Shown here: piece after piece, positions 33,665-43,341 of the stretch
Numbering within the stretch: the stretch's first letter is position 1
Layout of the letters: every line of letters starts with the position of its first letter
Assembly: GCA_002441545.1 (NCBI GenBank)
Contig: DJWL01000019.1
Span: forward strand, 1-49,878
DNA length: 49,878 bases
Direction of reading: 5' to 3'
Origin: Flavobacteriaceae bacterium UBA6231
Lineage (GTDB): Bacteria > Bacteroidota > Bacteroidia > Flavobacteriales > Flavobacteriaceae
Notes under the pieces: model-generated
What the model was told of the DNA's origin: nothing
Database searches by the model: none
Seen by the model: only the letters and a program-made list of their open reading frames with translations
Translations under genes and position numbers: made by a program

Positions 33665-34306
33665 ATGGATTTTGATAAATTTTTATTAAGAATTTCAAAA
33701 ATAAAAAATATACCGCTACCAGCCGAGAGTTCTCAGTTTAAAATGGCACCGCCATTTCGTGTGGAACTTTTAAAAAAGCATAAAGAAGAGATGCAATACG
33801 CTAAAAAAGCAGGTGTTTTGGCGCTTTTTTATCCAGATGTGAGTAAGCAAACAAACTTGGTTTTAATCCTTAGAAAAACGTATAATGGTGTGCATTCTGC
33901 GCAAGTAGGGTTTCCTGGCGGAAAACTCGAAGCGAGTGATAGTTCGCTTGAAGATGCAGCATTAAGGGAAACCTTTGAAGAAATTGGTGTGCCAATTAAT
34001 CATATTAAAGTTTTAAGTCAATTAACTCAAGTTTACATTCCTCCAAGTAATTTTTATGTACAGCCCTTTTTAGGTATTACAAACAAAATTCCAATGTTTA
34101 TTAAAGATGAAACCGAAGTTGAAGCTATTATTGAGGTGCCTTTAAAACATTTTATTGATGATGCTGTGGTTGTTTCAAAAATGGTATCAACATCTTATAA
34201 GGTTGAGATTGAAGTGCCTGCGTTTAAATTAAATGAATATATTGTTTGGGGAGCAACAGCCATGATTTTAAGCGAGATTAAAGACCTACTAAAAAAATTG
34301 ATGTAA
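33665..34306 (+). CDS. Nudix hydrolase, probable CoA pyrophosphatase
   Basis: Protein of 213 aa. The Nudix box is GFPGGKLEASDSSLEDAALR-ETFEEIGV, with R101-E102 and E105-E106 as the metal-binding block. The upstream LRKTYNGVHSAQVGFPGG is characteristic of the CoA-hydrolysing NudL/NUDT7 group. It probably splits CoA or its derivatives into adenosine 3',5'-bisphosphate and acyl-phosphopantetheine. Confidence 0.88.
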   Translation: MDFDKFLLRISKIKNIPLPAESSQFKMAPPFRVELLKKHKEEMQYAKKAGVLALFYPDVSKQTNLVLILRKTYNGVHSAQVGFPGGKLEASDSSLEDAALRETFEEIGVPINHIKVLSQLTQVYIPPSNFYVQPFLGITNKIPMFIKDETEVEAIIEVPLKHFIDDAVVVSKMVSTSYKVEIEVPAFKLNEYIVWGATAMILSEIKDLLKKLM

Positions 34307-34355
34307 TTTATAGTTTTAGTACATTTGTAAAACTAAACTAATAGAAGAGTGATGT

Positions 34356-35153
34356 ATGGCGTTGTTTAAACGAAATCCTTTTGGGCATATTCTCATAGTA
34401 AAAAAATGGTTGATTAGAATTTTAGGAGCACTAACTCACAGACGCTTCAGAGGGTTTAATGAATTGCAAATTGAAGGGTCAGAAATTTTCAAAACTTTAC
34501 CCGATACTAATGTGTTATTCATATCAAATCACCAAACATATTTTGCCGATGTTGTTGCTATGTTTCATGTATTTAATGCCAGTTTAAGCGGTAGGGTAGA
34601 TTCAATAAAAAACGTAGGTTATTTATGGAATCCAAAGCTTAATATTTATTATGTGGCGGCAAAAGAAACCATGAAAGCGGGTTTGCTTCCTAAAATATTA
34701 GCTTATGTGGGCTCAATTAGTATAGAACGCACATGGAGAGCAGAAGGAAAAGATGTGAATAGACAAGTAAAAATGAGTGATATATCTAATATTGGTAAAG
34801 CTTTAGATGATGGTTGGGTAATTACTTTCCCTCAAGGAACTACAACCCCTTTTAAGCCTATTAGAAAAGGAACAGCTCATATTATTAAGCGTTATAAGCC
34901 TGTTGTAATTCCAATTGTGATTGATGGATTTAGACGTTCATTTGATAAAAAAGGATTGCGTATTAAGAAGAAAAATATTCTTCAGTCAATGGAAATCAAA
35001 GCGCCTTTAGAGATTGACTATGATAATGAAACAACAGAACAAATTGTTGAAAAAATAGAGTTTGCCATTGAGCAACATCCTTCGTTTTTAAAAGTAGTTT
35101 CAGAAAAAGAGTTGACTGCTTTAGAAGAGTTGAATAAATTACGTGAATGGTAA
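34356..35153 (+). CDS. 1-acyl-glycerol-3-phosphate acyltransferase-like protein
   Basis: PlsC-family acyltransferase of 265 aa, probably acting in phospholipid synthesis at the inner membrane. Motif I reads ISNHQTYFAD, with H59 and D65 spaced by five residues instead of the usual four. The later block is FPQGTTTPFKPIRKGTAHI, corresponding to the FPEG motif. The substrate may be another lysolipid. Confidence 0.85.
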   Translation: MALFKRNPFGHILIVKKWLIRILGALTHRRFRGFNELQIEGSEIFKTLPDTNVLFISNHQTYFADVVAMFHVFNASLSGRVDSIKNVGYLWNPKLNIYYVAAKETMKAGLLPKILAYVGSISIERTWRAEGKDVNRQVKMSDISNIGKALDDGWVITFPQGTTTPFKPIRKGTAHIIKRYKPVVIPIVIDGFRRSFDKKGLRIKKKNILQSMEIKAPLEIDYDNETTEQIVEKIEFAIEQHPSFLKVVSEKELTALEELNKLREW

Positions 35154-35171
35154 AATATTAAACCTAATTTT

Positions 35172-35522
35172 ATGCTTTCTCAAATAAATCCAAAACTCCC
35201 AATGAGAAATAAGTCTATGACTAGAGATTTTTATTTAAATAAATTGGGTTTTGTAGAATTTGGAAGTGCTGATTATGATGGTTATTTAATGGTGCAAAAA
35301 GACAATATTCAAATTCATTTTTTTGAGTTTAAAGAACTAAATCCATTAGAAAATTATGGTCAAGTCTATATTCGTACTGAAAATATTAAAGAATGGTATC
35401 AATTTGTCAAAAGTAAAAATCTTAACAGTGATACATTAGAAATTAAACCATGGAAGCAAATAGAATTTTCTATCCTTGATCCAGATAACAATTTGCTTAC
35501 TTTTGGAGAGAGTCTTATTTAA
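35172..35522 (+). CDS. VOC-family (glyoxalase/bleomycin-resistance fold) protein
   Basis: Protein of 116 aa with the beta-alpha-beta-beta-beta repeats of the vicinal oxygen chelate superfamily: MTRDFYLNKLGFVEFG, then NIQIHFFEF, and ILDPDNNLLTFGE at the end. Such small members are often annotated as bleomycin-resistance proteins, but the substrate is not predictable. 18 bp downstream of the acyltransferase gene. Confidence 0.85.
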   Translation: MLSQINPKLPMRNKSMTRDFYLNKLGFVEFGSADYDGYLMVQKDNIQIHFFEFKELNPLENYGQVYIRTENIKEWYQFVKSKNLNSDTLEIKPWKQIEFSILDPDNNLLTFGESLI

Positions 35523-35569
35523 GTTTTTAATTTAAGAATCCAAATAATTAAAAAAGCACAAATCTTAAA

Positions 35570-37861
35570 GTGAAAGTTTGTATTGCAGAAAAGCCAAGTG
35601 TAGCACGCGAAATAGCTTCTGTTTTGGGCGCTAACACAAAGCACGATGGGTATTTTGAAGGAAATGGATATGCTGTAACCTATACTTTTGGGCATTTATG
35701 TACACTTTTTGAGCCCAATGATTACAAACCCTATTGGAAAAGTTGGGATTTAAATAATCTGCCCATGTTGCCAGATAAATTTCAAACTAAAGTAGTAGCT
35801 AACTCTGGAATTCAAAAACAATTCAAAATTGTAAAAAGTCTCTTTGATAAGGCCGAAGTTGTTATAAACTGTGGTGATGCTGGTCAAGAAGGAGAGCTTA
35901 TTCAACGTTGGGTATTGAATCAGGCTAATTATAAAGGTGAAGTAAAACGCTTATGGATTTCTTCCTTAACCACAGAAGCCATTAAAGAAGGTTTTGAAAA
36001 TTTAAAGCCATCAAAAAATTACGACAATTTATATTATGCTGGTTTTTCAAGAGCTATTGGAGACTGGCTTTTGGGGATGAATGCTACCAGATTATACACG
36101 GTTAAACATGGTGGTTATAAGCAGGTATTGTCAATTGGTCGCGTGCAAACACCAACGTTAGCGATGGTAGTTAATCGATTTAAAGAAATTGAAAATTTTA
36201 AGCCACAACCTTATTGGGAACTGCAAACTTTGTACCGCAATACTTTGTTTAGTTATGAAGAAGGACGTTTTTTAAAAAAGGAAGATGGCGAAGTATTAGC
36301 CAATAAAGTAAAAGAAAGTGATTTTGAAATTGTTTCCATAGATAAGAAAAAAGGAAATGAATATGCTCCAAAATTATTTGATTTAACGGGTTTGCAAGTA
36401 TATTGCAATACTAAATTTGGGTTTTCTGCTGAAGACACACTAAAAATAGCTCAGGTTTTATACGAACAAAAAGTGGTTACCTATCCCAGAGTTGATACAA
36501 CGTTTTTACCTAGTGATATTTATCCAAAAGTATCTGGAATTCTTCAGAAATTAACCAATTATAAAGAATTAACGCAAATCCTTTTAGGGAAAAAAATTAA
36601 AAAATCTCCTAAGGTATTTAATGATAATAAAGTGACCGATCATCATGCCATTATTCCAACAGGTATTCAAATAAATTTGCAGTATAATCAGCAACTTGTG
36701 TATGATAGCATTGTAAGACGATTTATAGCTGTTTTTCATGATGATTGTTTGGTTTCAAACACTACAGTTATAGGAAAGGCAGATTCTGTAGTATTTAAAA
36801 CTACAGGAAAAGAAATACTTAAAAAAGGTTGGCGAGTAGTTTTTGAAACTGATAAAACTAAAGAAAAGGAATCTGATATATTACCAACTTTTGTTAAAGG
36901 AGAAAGAGGACCGCACGAACCATCTTTTTTAGAAAAAGAAACCAAACCACCCAATCAGTTCACTGAAGCGTCATTATTAAGAGCTATGGAAACTGCCGGA
37001 AAACAGGTTGAAGATGATGATATGCGTGAACTTATGAAGGAAAATGGTATTGGTCGTCCGTCAACCAGGGCTAATATTATAGAAACACTTTTTAAGAGAA
37101 AGTATATTGTTAGAAATAAAAAACAAGTATTACCTACAGTTACTGGGATTCAGTTAATTGACACCATTCAAAATGAGTTATTAAAATCTGCTGAGTTAAC
37201 TGGTTCGTGGGAAAAGCAATTAAAGGATATAGAAAAAGGTGTTTTTAGTGTTAATACATTCATTATTAACATGAAAAAAATGGTTGAAAATTTGGTTTAT
37301 GAAGTGAGAAGTGAAACTAATAGAGCTAATATTTCATATGCTGAAGTCTCCAAGCATAAAGAAGCTAAAGAATCAATAAAAAAAGAAAATGGTATTAAAG
37401 CTGAAACTTGCCCTAAATGTAAACAAGGACATCTTAAAAAGGGAAAATCGGCTTATGGATGCAGTAATTATAAAACAGGTTGTAATTTTGTGCTACCTTT
37501 TAGTTTTTCAGGAAAAAAAATATCAGAAAACCAATACCTCAGATTACTTCAAAAAGGCTCTACTGTCAATTTAAAAGGCTTTGAAACAGATTCGGGTACC
37601 ATAGAAGGCTTGCTTAGATTTGATGATGATTTTAAGCTGGTATTAGAGCCTAAAAAGAAATCAAAAAAGGAAATTCCTGATATTTTAAGTTGTCCCAATT
37701 GTAAAACAGGAACTATTGTAAAAGGTAAAGCAGCTTACGGTTGCTCAAATTATAAAAATGGTTGCGATTTCAGGGTGTCTTTTGATGAAATAAGATTAAA
37801 AATTAAAGGTAAAAAGCCAACTAAAGAACTCGTATATAACATTCTTAGAACTCGTATATAA
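35570..37861 (+). CDS. topB: DNA topoisomerase III
   Basis: Type IA topoisomerase of 763 aa, starting with GTG. TOPRIM domain: VCIAEKPSVAREIASVLG at the start, then NCGDAGQEGELIQRW. The active tyrosine is Y305 in VTYPRVDTTFLPSD. A later ENGIGRPSTRANIIE block is present. Two C-terminal C4 zinc ribbons begin at about 613 and 706 (CPKCKQG..., CPNCKTG...). It relaxes and decatenates DNA, with a role in recombination. The last codons are altered by a 22-bp tandem duplication (37826-37869), which changes the C-terminus to ILRTRI. Confidence 0.95.
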   Translation: MKVCIAEKPSVAREIASVLGANTKHDGYFEGNGYAVTYTFGHLCTLFEPNDYKPYWKSWDLNNLPMLPDKFQTKVVANSGIQKQFKIVKSLFDKAEVVINCGDAGQEGELIQRWVLNQANYKGEVKRLWISSLTTEAIKEGFENLKPSKNYDNLYYAGFSRAIGDWLLGMNATRLYTVKHGGYKQVLSIGRVQTPTLAMVVNRFKEIENFKPQPYWELQTLYRNTLFSYEEGRFLKKEDGEVLANKVKESDFEIVSIDKKKGNEYAPKLFDLTGLQVYCNTKFGFSAEDTLKIAQVLYEQKVVTYPRVDTTFLPSDIYPKVSGILQKLTNYKELTQILLGKKIKKSPKVFNDNKVTDHHAIIPTGIQINLQYNQQLVYDSIVRRFIAVFHDDCLVSNTTVIGKADSVVFKTTGKEILKKGWRVVFETDKTKEKESDILPTFVKGERGPHEPSFLEKETKPPNQFTEASLLRAMETAGKQVEDDDMRELMKENGIGRPSTRANIIETLFKRKYIVRNKKQVLPTVTGIQLIDTIQNELLKSAELTGSWEKQLKDIEKGVFSVNTFIINMKKMVENLVYEVRSETNRANISYAEVSKHKEAKESIKKENGIKAETCPKCKQGHLKKGKSAYGCSNYKTGCNFVLPFSFSGKKISENQYLRLLQKGSTVNLKGFETDSGTIEGLLRFDDDFKLVLEPKKKSKKEIPDILSCPNCKTGTIVKGKAAYGCSNYKNGCDFRVSFDEIRLKIKGKKPTKELVYNILRTRI

Positions 37862-37869
37862 CATTCTTA
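37826..37869. repeat. 22-bp perfect tandem duplication at the end of topB
   Basis: Two copies of a 22-bp unit beginning gaactcgtatataacattct (37826-37847, 37848-37869). Without the duplication the topB frame would run on for a few codons into the start of the next gene. Confidence 0.9.
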
Positions 37870-38460
37870 ATGAAGCTATCTAGTAATAATAATCATAAGC
37901 ATTTTATTATTTATAAGCCTTATGGTGTACTAAGTCAATTTCAAAGCAATGCTAAAAAAGAACAATCTAAAAATTTTTTAGGAAGCTTATTTGATTTTCC
38001 TGAAGGAAGTATGGCTATTGGCAGGCTAGATGAAAAATCAGAAGGCTTATTGCTTATCACTACAGATGGTAAAATGAGTGATTTTATAAACGGCCAAAAA
38101 GTAGATAAAGAATATTATGCTCAAGTAAATGGAGATATTACAATTGAAGCCATTGAGAAATTAAAGTCTGGAGTTGAAATTGGTTTTAGTGGCAAAAAAT
38201 ATATTACCAAGCCTTGTAAGGCTTTTAAGCTGAAAGCTATTCCTGATTTACCAATGCGTTCAAAAAAAATTAGAGATGACAGGCATGGGCCAACTTCATG
38301 GATATCAATAACAATTAATGAAGGTAAATTTCGTCAAGTTCGAAAAATGACTTCTGCAGTTGGTTTTTCTACATTACGATTAGTTAGAATTCGTGTAGGA
38401 ACAATTCAGCTTGGCAATATGAAAATAGGAGATGTTGTTGAAACAGAGTTAAATTTCTAA
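37870..38460 (+). CDS. rRNA pseudouridine synthase, RsuA/RluE type
   Basis: Protein of 196 aa without an S4 domain. The catalytic motif is GRLDEKSEGLLLIT, with the aspartate in RLD, then KEYYAQV and the C-terminal KFRQVRKMTSAVGFSTLRLVRIRVG. It modifies a uridine in ribosomal RNA; the RluE subgroup (23S) fits the lack of an S4 domain. The ATG follows the second copy of the topB duplication directly. Confidence 0.92.
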   Translation: MKLSSNNNHKHFIIYKPYGVLSQFQSNAKKEQSKNFLGSLFDFPEGSMAIGRLDEKSEGLLLITTDGKMSDFINGQKVDKEYYAQVNGDITIEAIEKLKSGVEIGFSGKKYITKPCKAFKLKAIPDLPMRSKKIRDDRHGPTSWISITINEGKFRQVRKMTSAVGFSTLRLVRIRVGTIQLGNMKIGDVVETELNF

Positions 38461-39084
38461 TTTTTTTAATTCTTTATAATTTCTATTAAGGCGCTTTAAT
38501 AATAATCCATATAAAAGTTTATAAAAAAGCCAAATAACAAACACGAAAACAGCGGTTACACCAATAACAATGACATAAGTAATCAACATTTGCTTTTTAT
38601 TAAAATGAGATATAGTGTCAGCTAAGTTAGGGTCGTGCATAATGGCAAAATACATGCCTATAACCATTGAAATAAAAGCAATAACCAAATTATATATTAC
38701 ATAATATTTTATAACTCTTCTGGTTTTTAAAATGCTTTCCATTAATTTTTTGGCATTATCTGTAACTGAAATAGCTTTATGTGATTTGAAAAGTAAATAT
38801 ATAAACAGTAAAATAACACCATAGCTTAGTATTGTTAATCCTGCAAATATGTAGTCGTTGTAGTAAATAGCATCCATTCTTTCTCTGTAGCTATCCGATA
38901 AAAAGTAAGGAATAGTATTTATTAAAATCCAAAATACTAGTTCACCAATACTTATATAAAAAAGTGTCTTAACTATTGAAGACGACTTTTTTTGTAACAT
39001 AGGGTAAATGTCATTAGTAGATAGTTTTTTATAAGAACTATCTTGTTTTCCCCAGTCTTTTTTTAATAATTCTAATTCATCCAT
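38449..39084 (-). CDS. Membrane protein, probable partner of an ECF sigma factor
   Basis: Protein of 211 aa with a soluble N-terminus (MDELELLKKDWGKQDSSYKKLS) and four membrane segments (about 38-56, 76-97, 120-145, 165-195). The family is not one I can name. It starts 4 bp after the stop of the sigma gene, as anti-sigma genes usually do, and its N-terminal region could bind sigma. The role is inferred from position. Confidence 0.7.
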   Translation of the reverse strand: MDELELLKKDWGKQDSSYKKLSTNDIYPMLQKKSSSIVKTLFYISIGELVFWILINTIPYFLSDSYRERMDAIYYNDYIFAGLTILSYGVILLFIYLLFKSHKAISVTDNAKKLMESILKTRRVIKYYVIYNLVIAFISMVIGMYFAIMHDPNLADTISHFNKKQMLITYVIVIGVTAVFVFVIWLFYKLLYGLLLKRLNRNYKELKKLEI

Positions 39085-39088
39085 AATG

Positions 39089-39583
39089 TTACGGATTAAG
39101 TATAGTTTTAAGTTTAGTTTTTATTCTATTCATTTTCACACGTGCATTAACTTCACTAATACCCATTGTTTCGCTTATTTCTCTATAATCTTTATCTTCT
39201 AAGTATAAAAATACAAGAGCTTTTTCAATGTCATTTAATTCATGTACTGCTTTGTACAAAGTCTTTAATTGTTGCTCTTCTGTATCATCATAATCTTCAG
39301 CTTTCATTTTAAATTCAATACCATCAAAATCTTGTGTATTTATTGTACGCTTTGATTTTCGGTATAATGTAATGGCAGTGTTTAATCCAACACGATACAT
39401 CCATGTACTAAACTTTGAATCACCTCTAAACTTTGGATATGCTTTCCATAATTGAATCGTGATTTCTTGAAATAAATCATTATGAGCATCATAATTATTG
39501 GTATATAATCTACATACTTTATGTATAATATTTTGATGCTTTTCAAGCAATTCAACAAAACTATGTTCTAGTTCTTTATCCAA
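39089..39583 (-). CDS. ECF-family RNA polymerase sigma factor
   Basis: Sigma-70 family protein of 164 aa, a normal ECF length. Sigma-2 shows NNYDAHNDLFQEITIQLWKAYPKFRGDSKFSTWMYRVGLN, and sigma-4 shows IEKALVFLYLEDKDYREISETMGISEVNARVKMNRIKTKL. It is followed by a membrane protein that may be its anti-sigma factor. Compared with the island sigma factor it lacks the C-terminal extension. Confidence 0.92.
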   Translation of the reverse strand: MDKELEHSFVELLEKHQNIIHKVCRLYTNNYDAHNDLFQEITIQLWKAYPKFRGDSKFSTWMYRVGLNTAITLYRKSKRTINTQDFDGIEFKMKAEDYDDTEEQQLKTLYKAVHELNDIEKALVFLYLEDKDYREISETMGISEVNARVKMNRIKTKLKTILNP

Positions 39584-40095
39584 TTTGATGTGTTAGTTAA
39601 TAGGTAAGTAGCTTAAAAATTTAAAACGTTACAAGGGTATATAAATTTTAATTTTTAAGAACAATTTTGTGTGTCCTATAAAGTGAATAATTTTTATATA
39701 AATATGTGTTTTGGTGTTTCTTTAATTGAAAATTAAAATATTAAAGTAAAAGTTTAAATATATTTCATTAAATACTGAATATTAGTTTTTTAAATATAAG
39801 CTATAAGTAAAATCTATAGTTCTTTTTGTGACATAAAATCCAATAATATAATAGCTTGATATGGCTAATATATAAAAAAAATAATTAGTGAAAATATGTA
39901 AAGAAAATATTGAATTTTTATCAAATAAATGAATTGTTTAAAAGGTATTTTTTTGTGTTAGCAAAGAGTTTAAGTTGTTCTTTTTTTCAAAGATTTCAAT
40001 TCAGTCACTAAATTTTACAGTTCGGTTAATTACAATTTTTAATAGAAATTTTCTTTCTCAATTTTGACCCATCAAAAACAGACAAAAAATCAATC
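39584..40095. other. AT-rich intergenic region between sigma and the TonB-dependent receptor
   Basis: 512 bp with very low GC. It must hold the divergent promoters of the sigma gene and of the receptor. I see no reading frame of note, no clear repeat and no RNA gene. Confidence 0.5.
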
Positions 40096-42249
40096 ATGAA
40101 AAAAGGCATCATTATTTTTATAGTTTTAATGGGGTTTAAATTAAGTGCTCAACAAATAATTAATGGTATTGTTTTAAATAATAAAGACATTCCATTAGCT
40201 GGCGCAAATGTTTTTTTAGAAGGAACTTACGACGGAAGCACAACAGATGAAAACGGTAAATTTACATTTAAGACAAATGAAACAGGAACGCAAACCTTAA
40301 AAGTTTCATATATCTCTTTTGAAACATTTTCAGTGATTGGTGATGTTGCATACATGAAAGACTTAACTGTTAAACTTCATGAAGATGTTAATACTTTAGA
40401 TGCTGTTGTGCTTTCTGCAGGAACTTTTCAAGCTGGAGATAACAGCAAGGTTAATGTGTTAAAGCCCTTAGATGTGGTTACTACGGCAAGTGCACTGGGT
40501 GATTTTATTGGAGCGTTGCAAACGCTACCTGGAACAGCAACAGTTGCAGAAGATGGGAGATTGTTTGTGCGAGGAGGTGAAGCAGAAGAAACACAAATTT
40601 TTATTGATGGTATTCGTGTATTTACTCCTTATACGCCAACAACAAATAATTCACCCACAAGAGGTAGATATTCACCATTTTTATTTGATGGAATTACATT
40701 TTCAACTGGTGGATACTCTGCCGAATTTGGGCAGGCTTTATCAAGTGTTTTATTATTAAACACCATTGATGAACCCGATCAGGAAAAGACTGATATTGGT
40801 ATCATGAGTTTAGGTGCAACTTTAGGAAATACTCAAAAATGGAAAACATGCTCATTAAGTGTTAATGCATCTTACATTAATTTAGCACCTTATAATGCGA
40901 TTTTCCCTAGTAGAAATGAATGGATAAAACCGTATGAAACAGCTTCAGGTGAAGCTGTTTTTAGAAAAAAATATAATTCTGGTTTATTAAAACTTTATGC
41001 AGCTTTTGATGCTACCAACTTCGAATTAACTCAAGAGGATATTAATGAGCCTGAAGGTGTTTATTTTAAATTGAAAAATGATAACTTATATTTTAATGGC
41101 TCGTATCAAGGAGTTTTAAGCGATACTTGGTCTGTTTCTGGAGGATTGAGCTATACTCATGGAAATAATGATTTAAAAGTGATAGATATGCTTATTAATG
41201 ACACAGAAAACGCTATACATGCAAAAGTGACATTTAAAAAGCGGTTTAGTAACCGGTTTAAACTCAATTTTGGAACAGAATATTTTGTTTCAAATTTTAA
41301 CGAAGATTATTCAGATGTCAGTACAAGTGACATGGTTTATGATTATAATAATAATATTGAAGCAACTTTTGCTGAAAGTGATATTTTCTTATCAAAAAAC
41401 CTAGCGTTTAAGTCTGGATTAAGGTTAGAACATAGTGAATTATTTAATCAGTTTACTTTGTCACCAAGGTTTTCATTGGCTTATAAAACTTCAAAAAGCA
41501 GTCAGTTATCACTAGCTTATGGTGATTTTTATCAAAACCCTTCAAGCAATATATTAAAGTTTAATCAAAATTTAAAAGCTCAAAGTACTGCACATTATAT
41601 TTTGAACTATCAATTCAATGCAGAGCGCAAGATATTTAGAGCAGAAGTGTACTTTAAAGATTATAATAATTTGATTAAATATGATACTGATTTTGCAGAG
41701 TTTAATAGTAATTACAATAACAATGGCTATGGTTTTGCAAAAGGAATTGATTTATTTTGGAGAGATAGTAAAACTTTTAAAAACACAGATTATTGGGTAA
41801 GCTATTCTTTTTTAGATACAAAGCGCGATTACAGAAATTATCCGAGTAAAAAGCAACCAAATTTTGTTAATTCTCATAACCTTTCTTTGGTTGGAAAATA
41901 TTGGATTAATGATTGGAGAAGTCAAGTAGGTTTTAGTTATGCTTTTGCTACCGGTAGAACTTACACCAACCCCAATACTTCAGGATTCCTTAATGAAAAA
42001 GCTAAAGTTTACAATAATTTAAGTGTTAATTGGGCATATTTAATTAGTCCTCAAAAAATACTGTATGCTTCTGTAAATAATGTGTTAGGTTTTAAAAATA
42101 TAAATGGATATCAATATGCTAATACGGCTAATGGTAACGGTGTTTTTGAAAGACGAGCATTGCAACCAGCGGCAGATCAATTCTTTTTTGTTGGTTTTTT
42201 CTGGACAATTAGTGAAGATAAAAAAAGTAATCAATTGGATAATTTGTAA
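40096..42249 (+). CDS. TonB-dependent outer-membrane receptor
   Basis: Protein of 717 aa with a signal peptide (cleavage after about residue 18, LSAQ). A carboxypeptidase-regulatory-like domain (about 20-110; IINGIVLNNKDIPLAGANVF) comes first, then the plug (about 125-235; LFVRGGEAEETQIFIDGIRVF, FSTGGYSAEFGQ), then the beta-barrel to the end. There is no SusD partner, so it is more likely a metal or siderophore-type receptor than a glycan system; the substrate is unknown. A TonB-family gene follows 163 bp downstream. Confidence 0.92.
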   Translation: MKKGIIIFIVLMGFKLSAQQIINGIVLNNKDIPLAGANVFLEGTYDGSTTDENGKFTFKTNETGTQTLKVSYISFETFSVIGDVAYMKDLTVKLHEDVNTLDAVVLSAGTFQAGDNSKVNVLKPLDVVTTASALGDFIGALQTLPGTATVAEDGRLFVRGGEAEETQIFIDGIRVFTPYTPTTNNSPTRGRYSPFLFDGITFSTGGYSAEFGQALSSVLLLNTIDEPDQEKTDIGIMSLGATLGNTQKWKTCSLSVNASYINLAPYNAIFPSRNEWIKPYETASGEAVFRKKYNSGLLKLYAAFDATNFELTQEDINEPEGVYFKLKNDNLYFNGSYQGVLSDTWSVSGGLSYTHGNNDLKVIDMLINDTENAIHAKVTFKKRFSNRFKLNFGTEYFVSNFNEDYSDVSTSDMVYDYNNNIEATFAESDIFLSKNLAFKSGLRLEHSELFNQFTLSPRFSLAYKTSKSSQLSLAYGDFYQNPSSNILKFNQNLKAQSTAHYILNYQFNAERKIFRAEVYFKDYNNLIKYDTDFAEFNSNYNNNGYGFAKGIDLFWRDSKTFKNTDYWVSYSFLDTKRDYRNYPSKKQPNFVNSHNLSLVGKYWINDWRSQVGFSYAFATGRTYTNPNTSGFLNEKAKVYNNLSVNWAYLISPQKILYASVNNVLGFKNINGYQYANTANGNGVFERRALQPAADQFFFVGFFWTISEDKKSNQLDNL

Positions 42250-42412
42250 ACTATTTAAAAAAACTTCACTTTTTGATAAAAATATAAATTATATAATCAT
42301 TTTCATCATCAAATTATTAAATTCATAAATATGATGTTTTGATATGACAAATATCATATTTTTTTGTTGGTTTTTCGAGTAAATTTATACTACAAATTTA
42401 AATCTGATAGTC

Positions 42413-43141
42413 ATGGAAATTAAGAAAAACCCAGACATGGAAATAGGTCGGAATAGTAGTTTGTATTTTGCTATAGGACTCGCAATCATGCTGTTTATTT
42501 CTTGGCAGTTGTTGGAATATAAAACCTATGATAAATCTATTGTTGATATTGATATTGTAAGTATGGATGAGGTTTTTGAAGAAGAAATTCCAATAGTAAA
42601 TGTAAATACACCTCCACCTCCACCACCACCTATAGCTGTACAAGAATCTATTCAAATTGTTGAAGACGTTACAGAAATAGAAGAAACAATCATTGAAAGC
42701 ACAGAAACAAACCAAAATGAAAAGATAGCAGACCCAATAATATCAGTTTCTGATGTTGCCGTTGAAGACGTTGAAGAGGATGTTGAAGTCCCTTTTTCAG
42801 TTATTGAAGATGTGCCGGTTTTTCCAGGTTGTGAAAAAGGAACCAAGGCTGAAAAAAGAGCTTGTTTTCAACTCAAAATGGAAGAACATGTTGCTAAAAA
42901 CTTCAGATATCCAGAACAAGCTTTAGATCTTGGAATTCAAGGAAAAGTGTTTGTGATTTTTGTGATTGATGCGAAAGGATATGTGTCTAGTATTCGTTCA
43001 AGAGGTCCAGATAAAATTTTAGAGACTGAAGCTGAGCGTATCATAAAATTACTCCCTAAAATGATTCCTGGTAAACAAAGAGGGAGACCTGTAAAAGTAC
43101 CTTATAGTGTGCCTATTGTATTTAAATACATGGCAAGTTAA
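42413..43141 (+). CDS. TonB-family energy transducer
   Basis: Protein of 242 aa. One N-terminal membrane helix (about 16-34), a periplasmic linker with NTPPPPPPPIAVQE, a long acidic segment, and a TonB C-terminal domain (about 165-242; YPEQALDLGIQGKVFVIFVID). It couples the proton-motive force to outer-membrane receptors, probably the one just upstream. A strong terminator follows. Upstream is a small dyad GATAT-gacaa-ATATC near 42341. Confidence 0.92.
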   Translation: MEIKKNPDMEIGRNSSLYFAIGLAIMLFISWQLLEYKTYDKSIVDIDIVSMDEVFEEEIPIVNVNTPPPPPPPIAVQESIQIVEDVTEIEETIIESTETNQNEKIADPIISVSDVAVEDVEEDVEVPFSVIEDVPVFPGCEKGTKAEKRACFQLKMEEHVAKNFRYPEQALDLGIQGKVFVIFVIDAKGYVSSIRSRGPDKILETEAERIIKLLPKMIPGKQRGRPVKVPYSVPIVFKYMAS

Positions 43142-43195
43142 ATTAAAAAGGAATTAACAGAGACATTAAATATTTATAGATTTAGTCGTTTATAT

Positions 43196-43239
43196 AAACC
43201 ACTTTAAAATCTTAATTTGATTTTGAAGTGGTTTTTTTT
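43196..43239 (+). terminator. Rho-independent terminator after the TonB gene
   Basis: AAACCACTT..AAAATC, loop ttaattt, GATTTTGAAGTGGTTT, then T-run. Confidence 0.85.
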
Positions 43240-43341
43240 AATATAACATCTCATCGTGTAAATATGACAATTCGGTTATTCTCTTTTTAACTTATTGAAG
43301 TTCTGTTTGATATTTGTTCAATAATTTAAAAACAAACAGAT

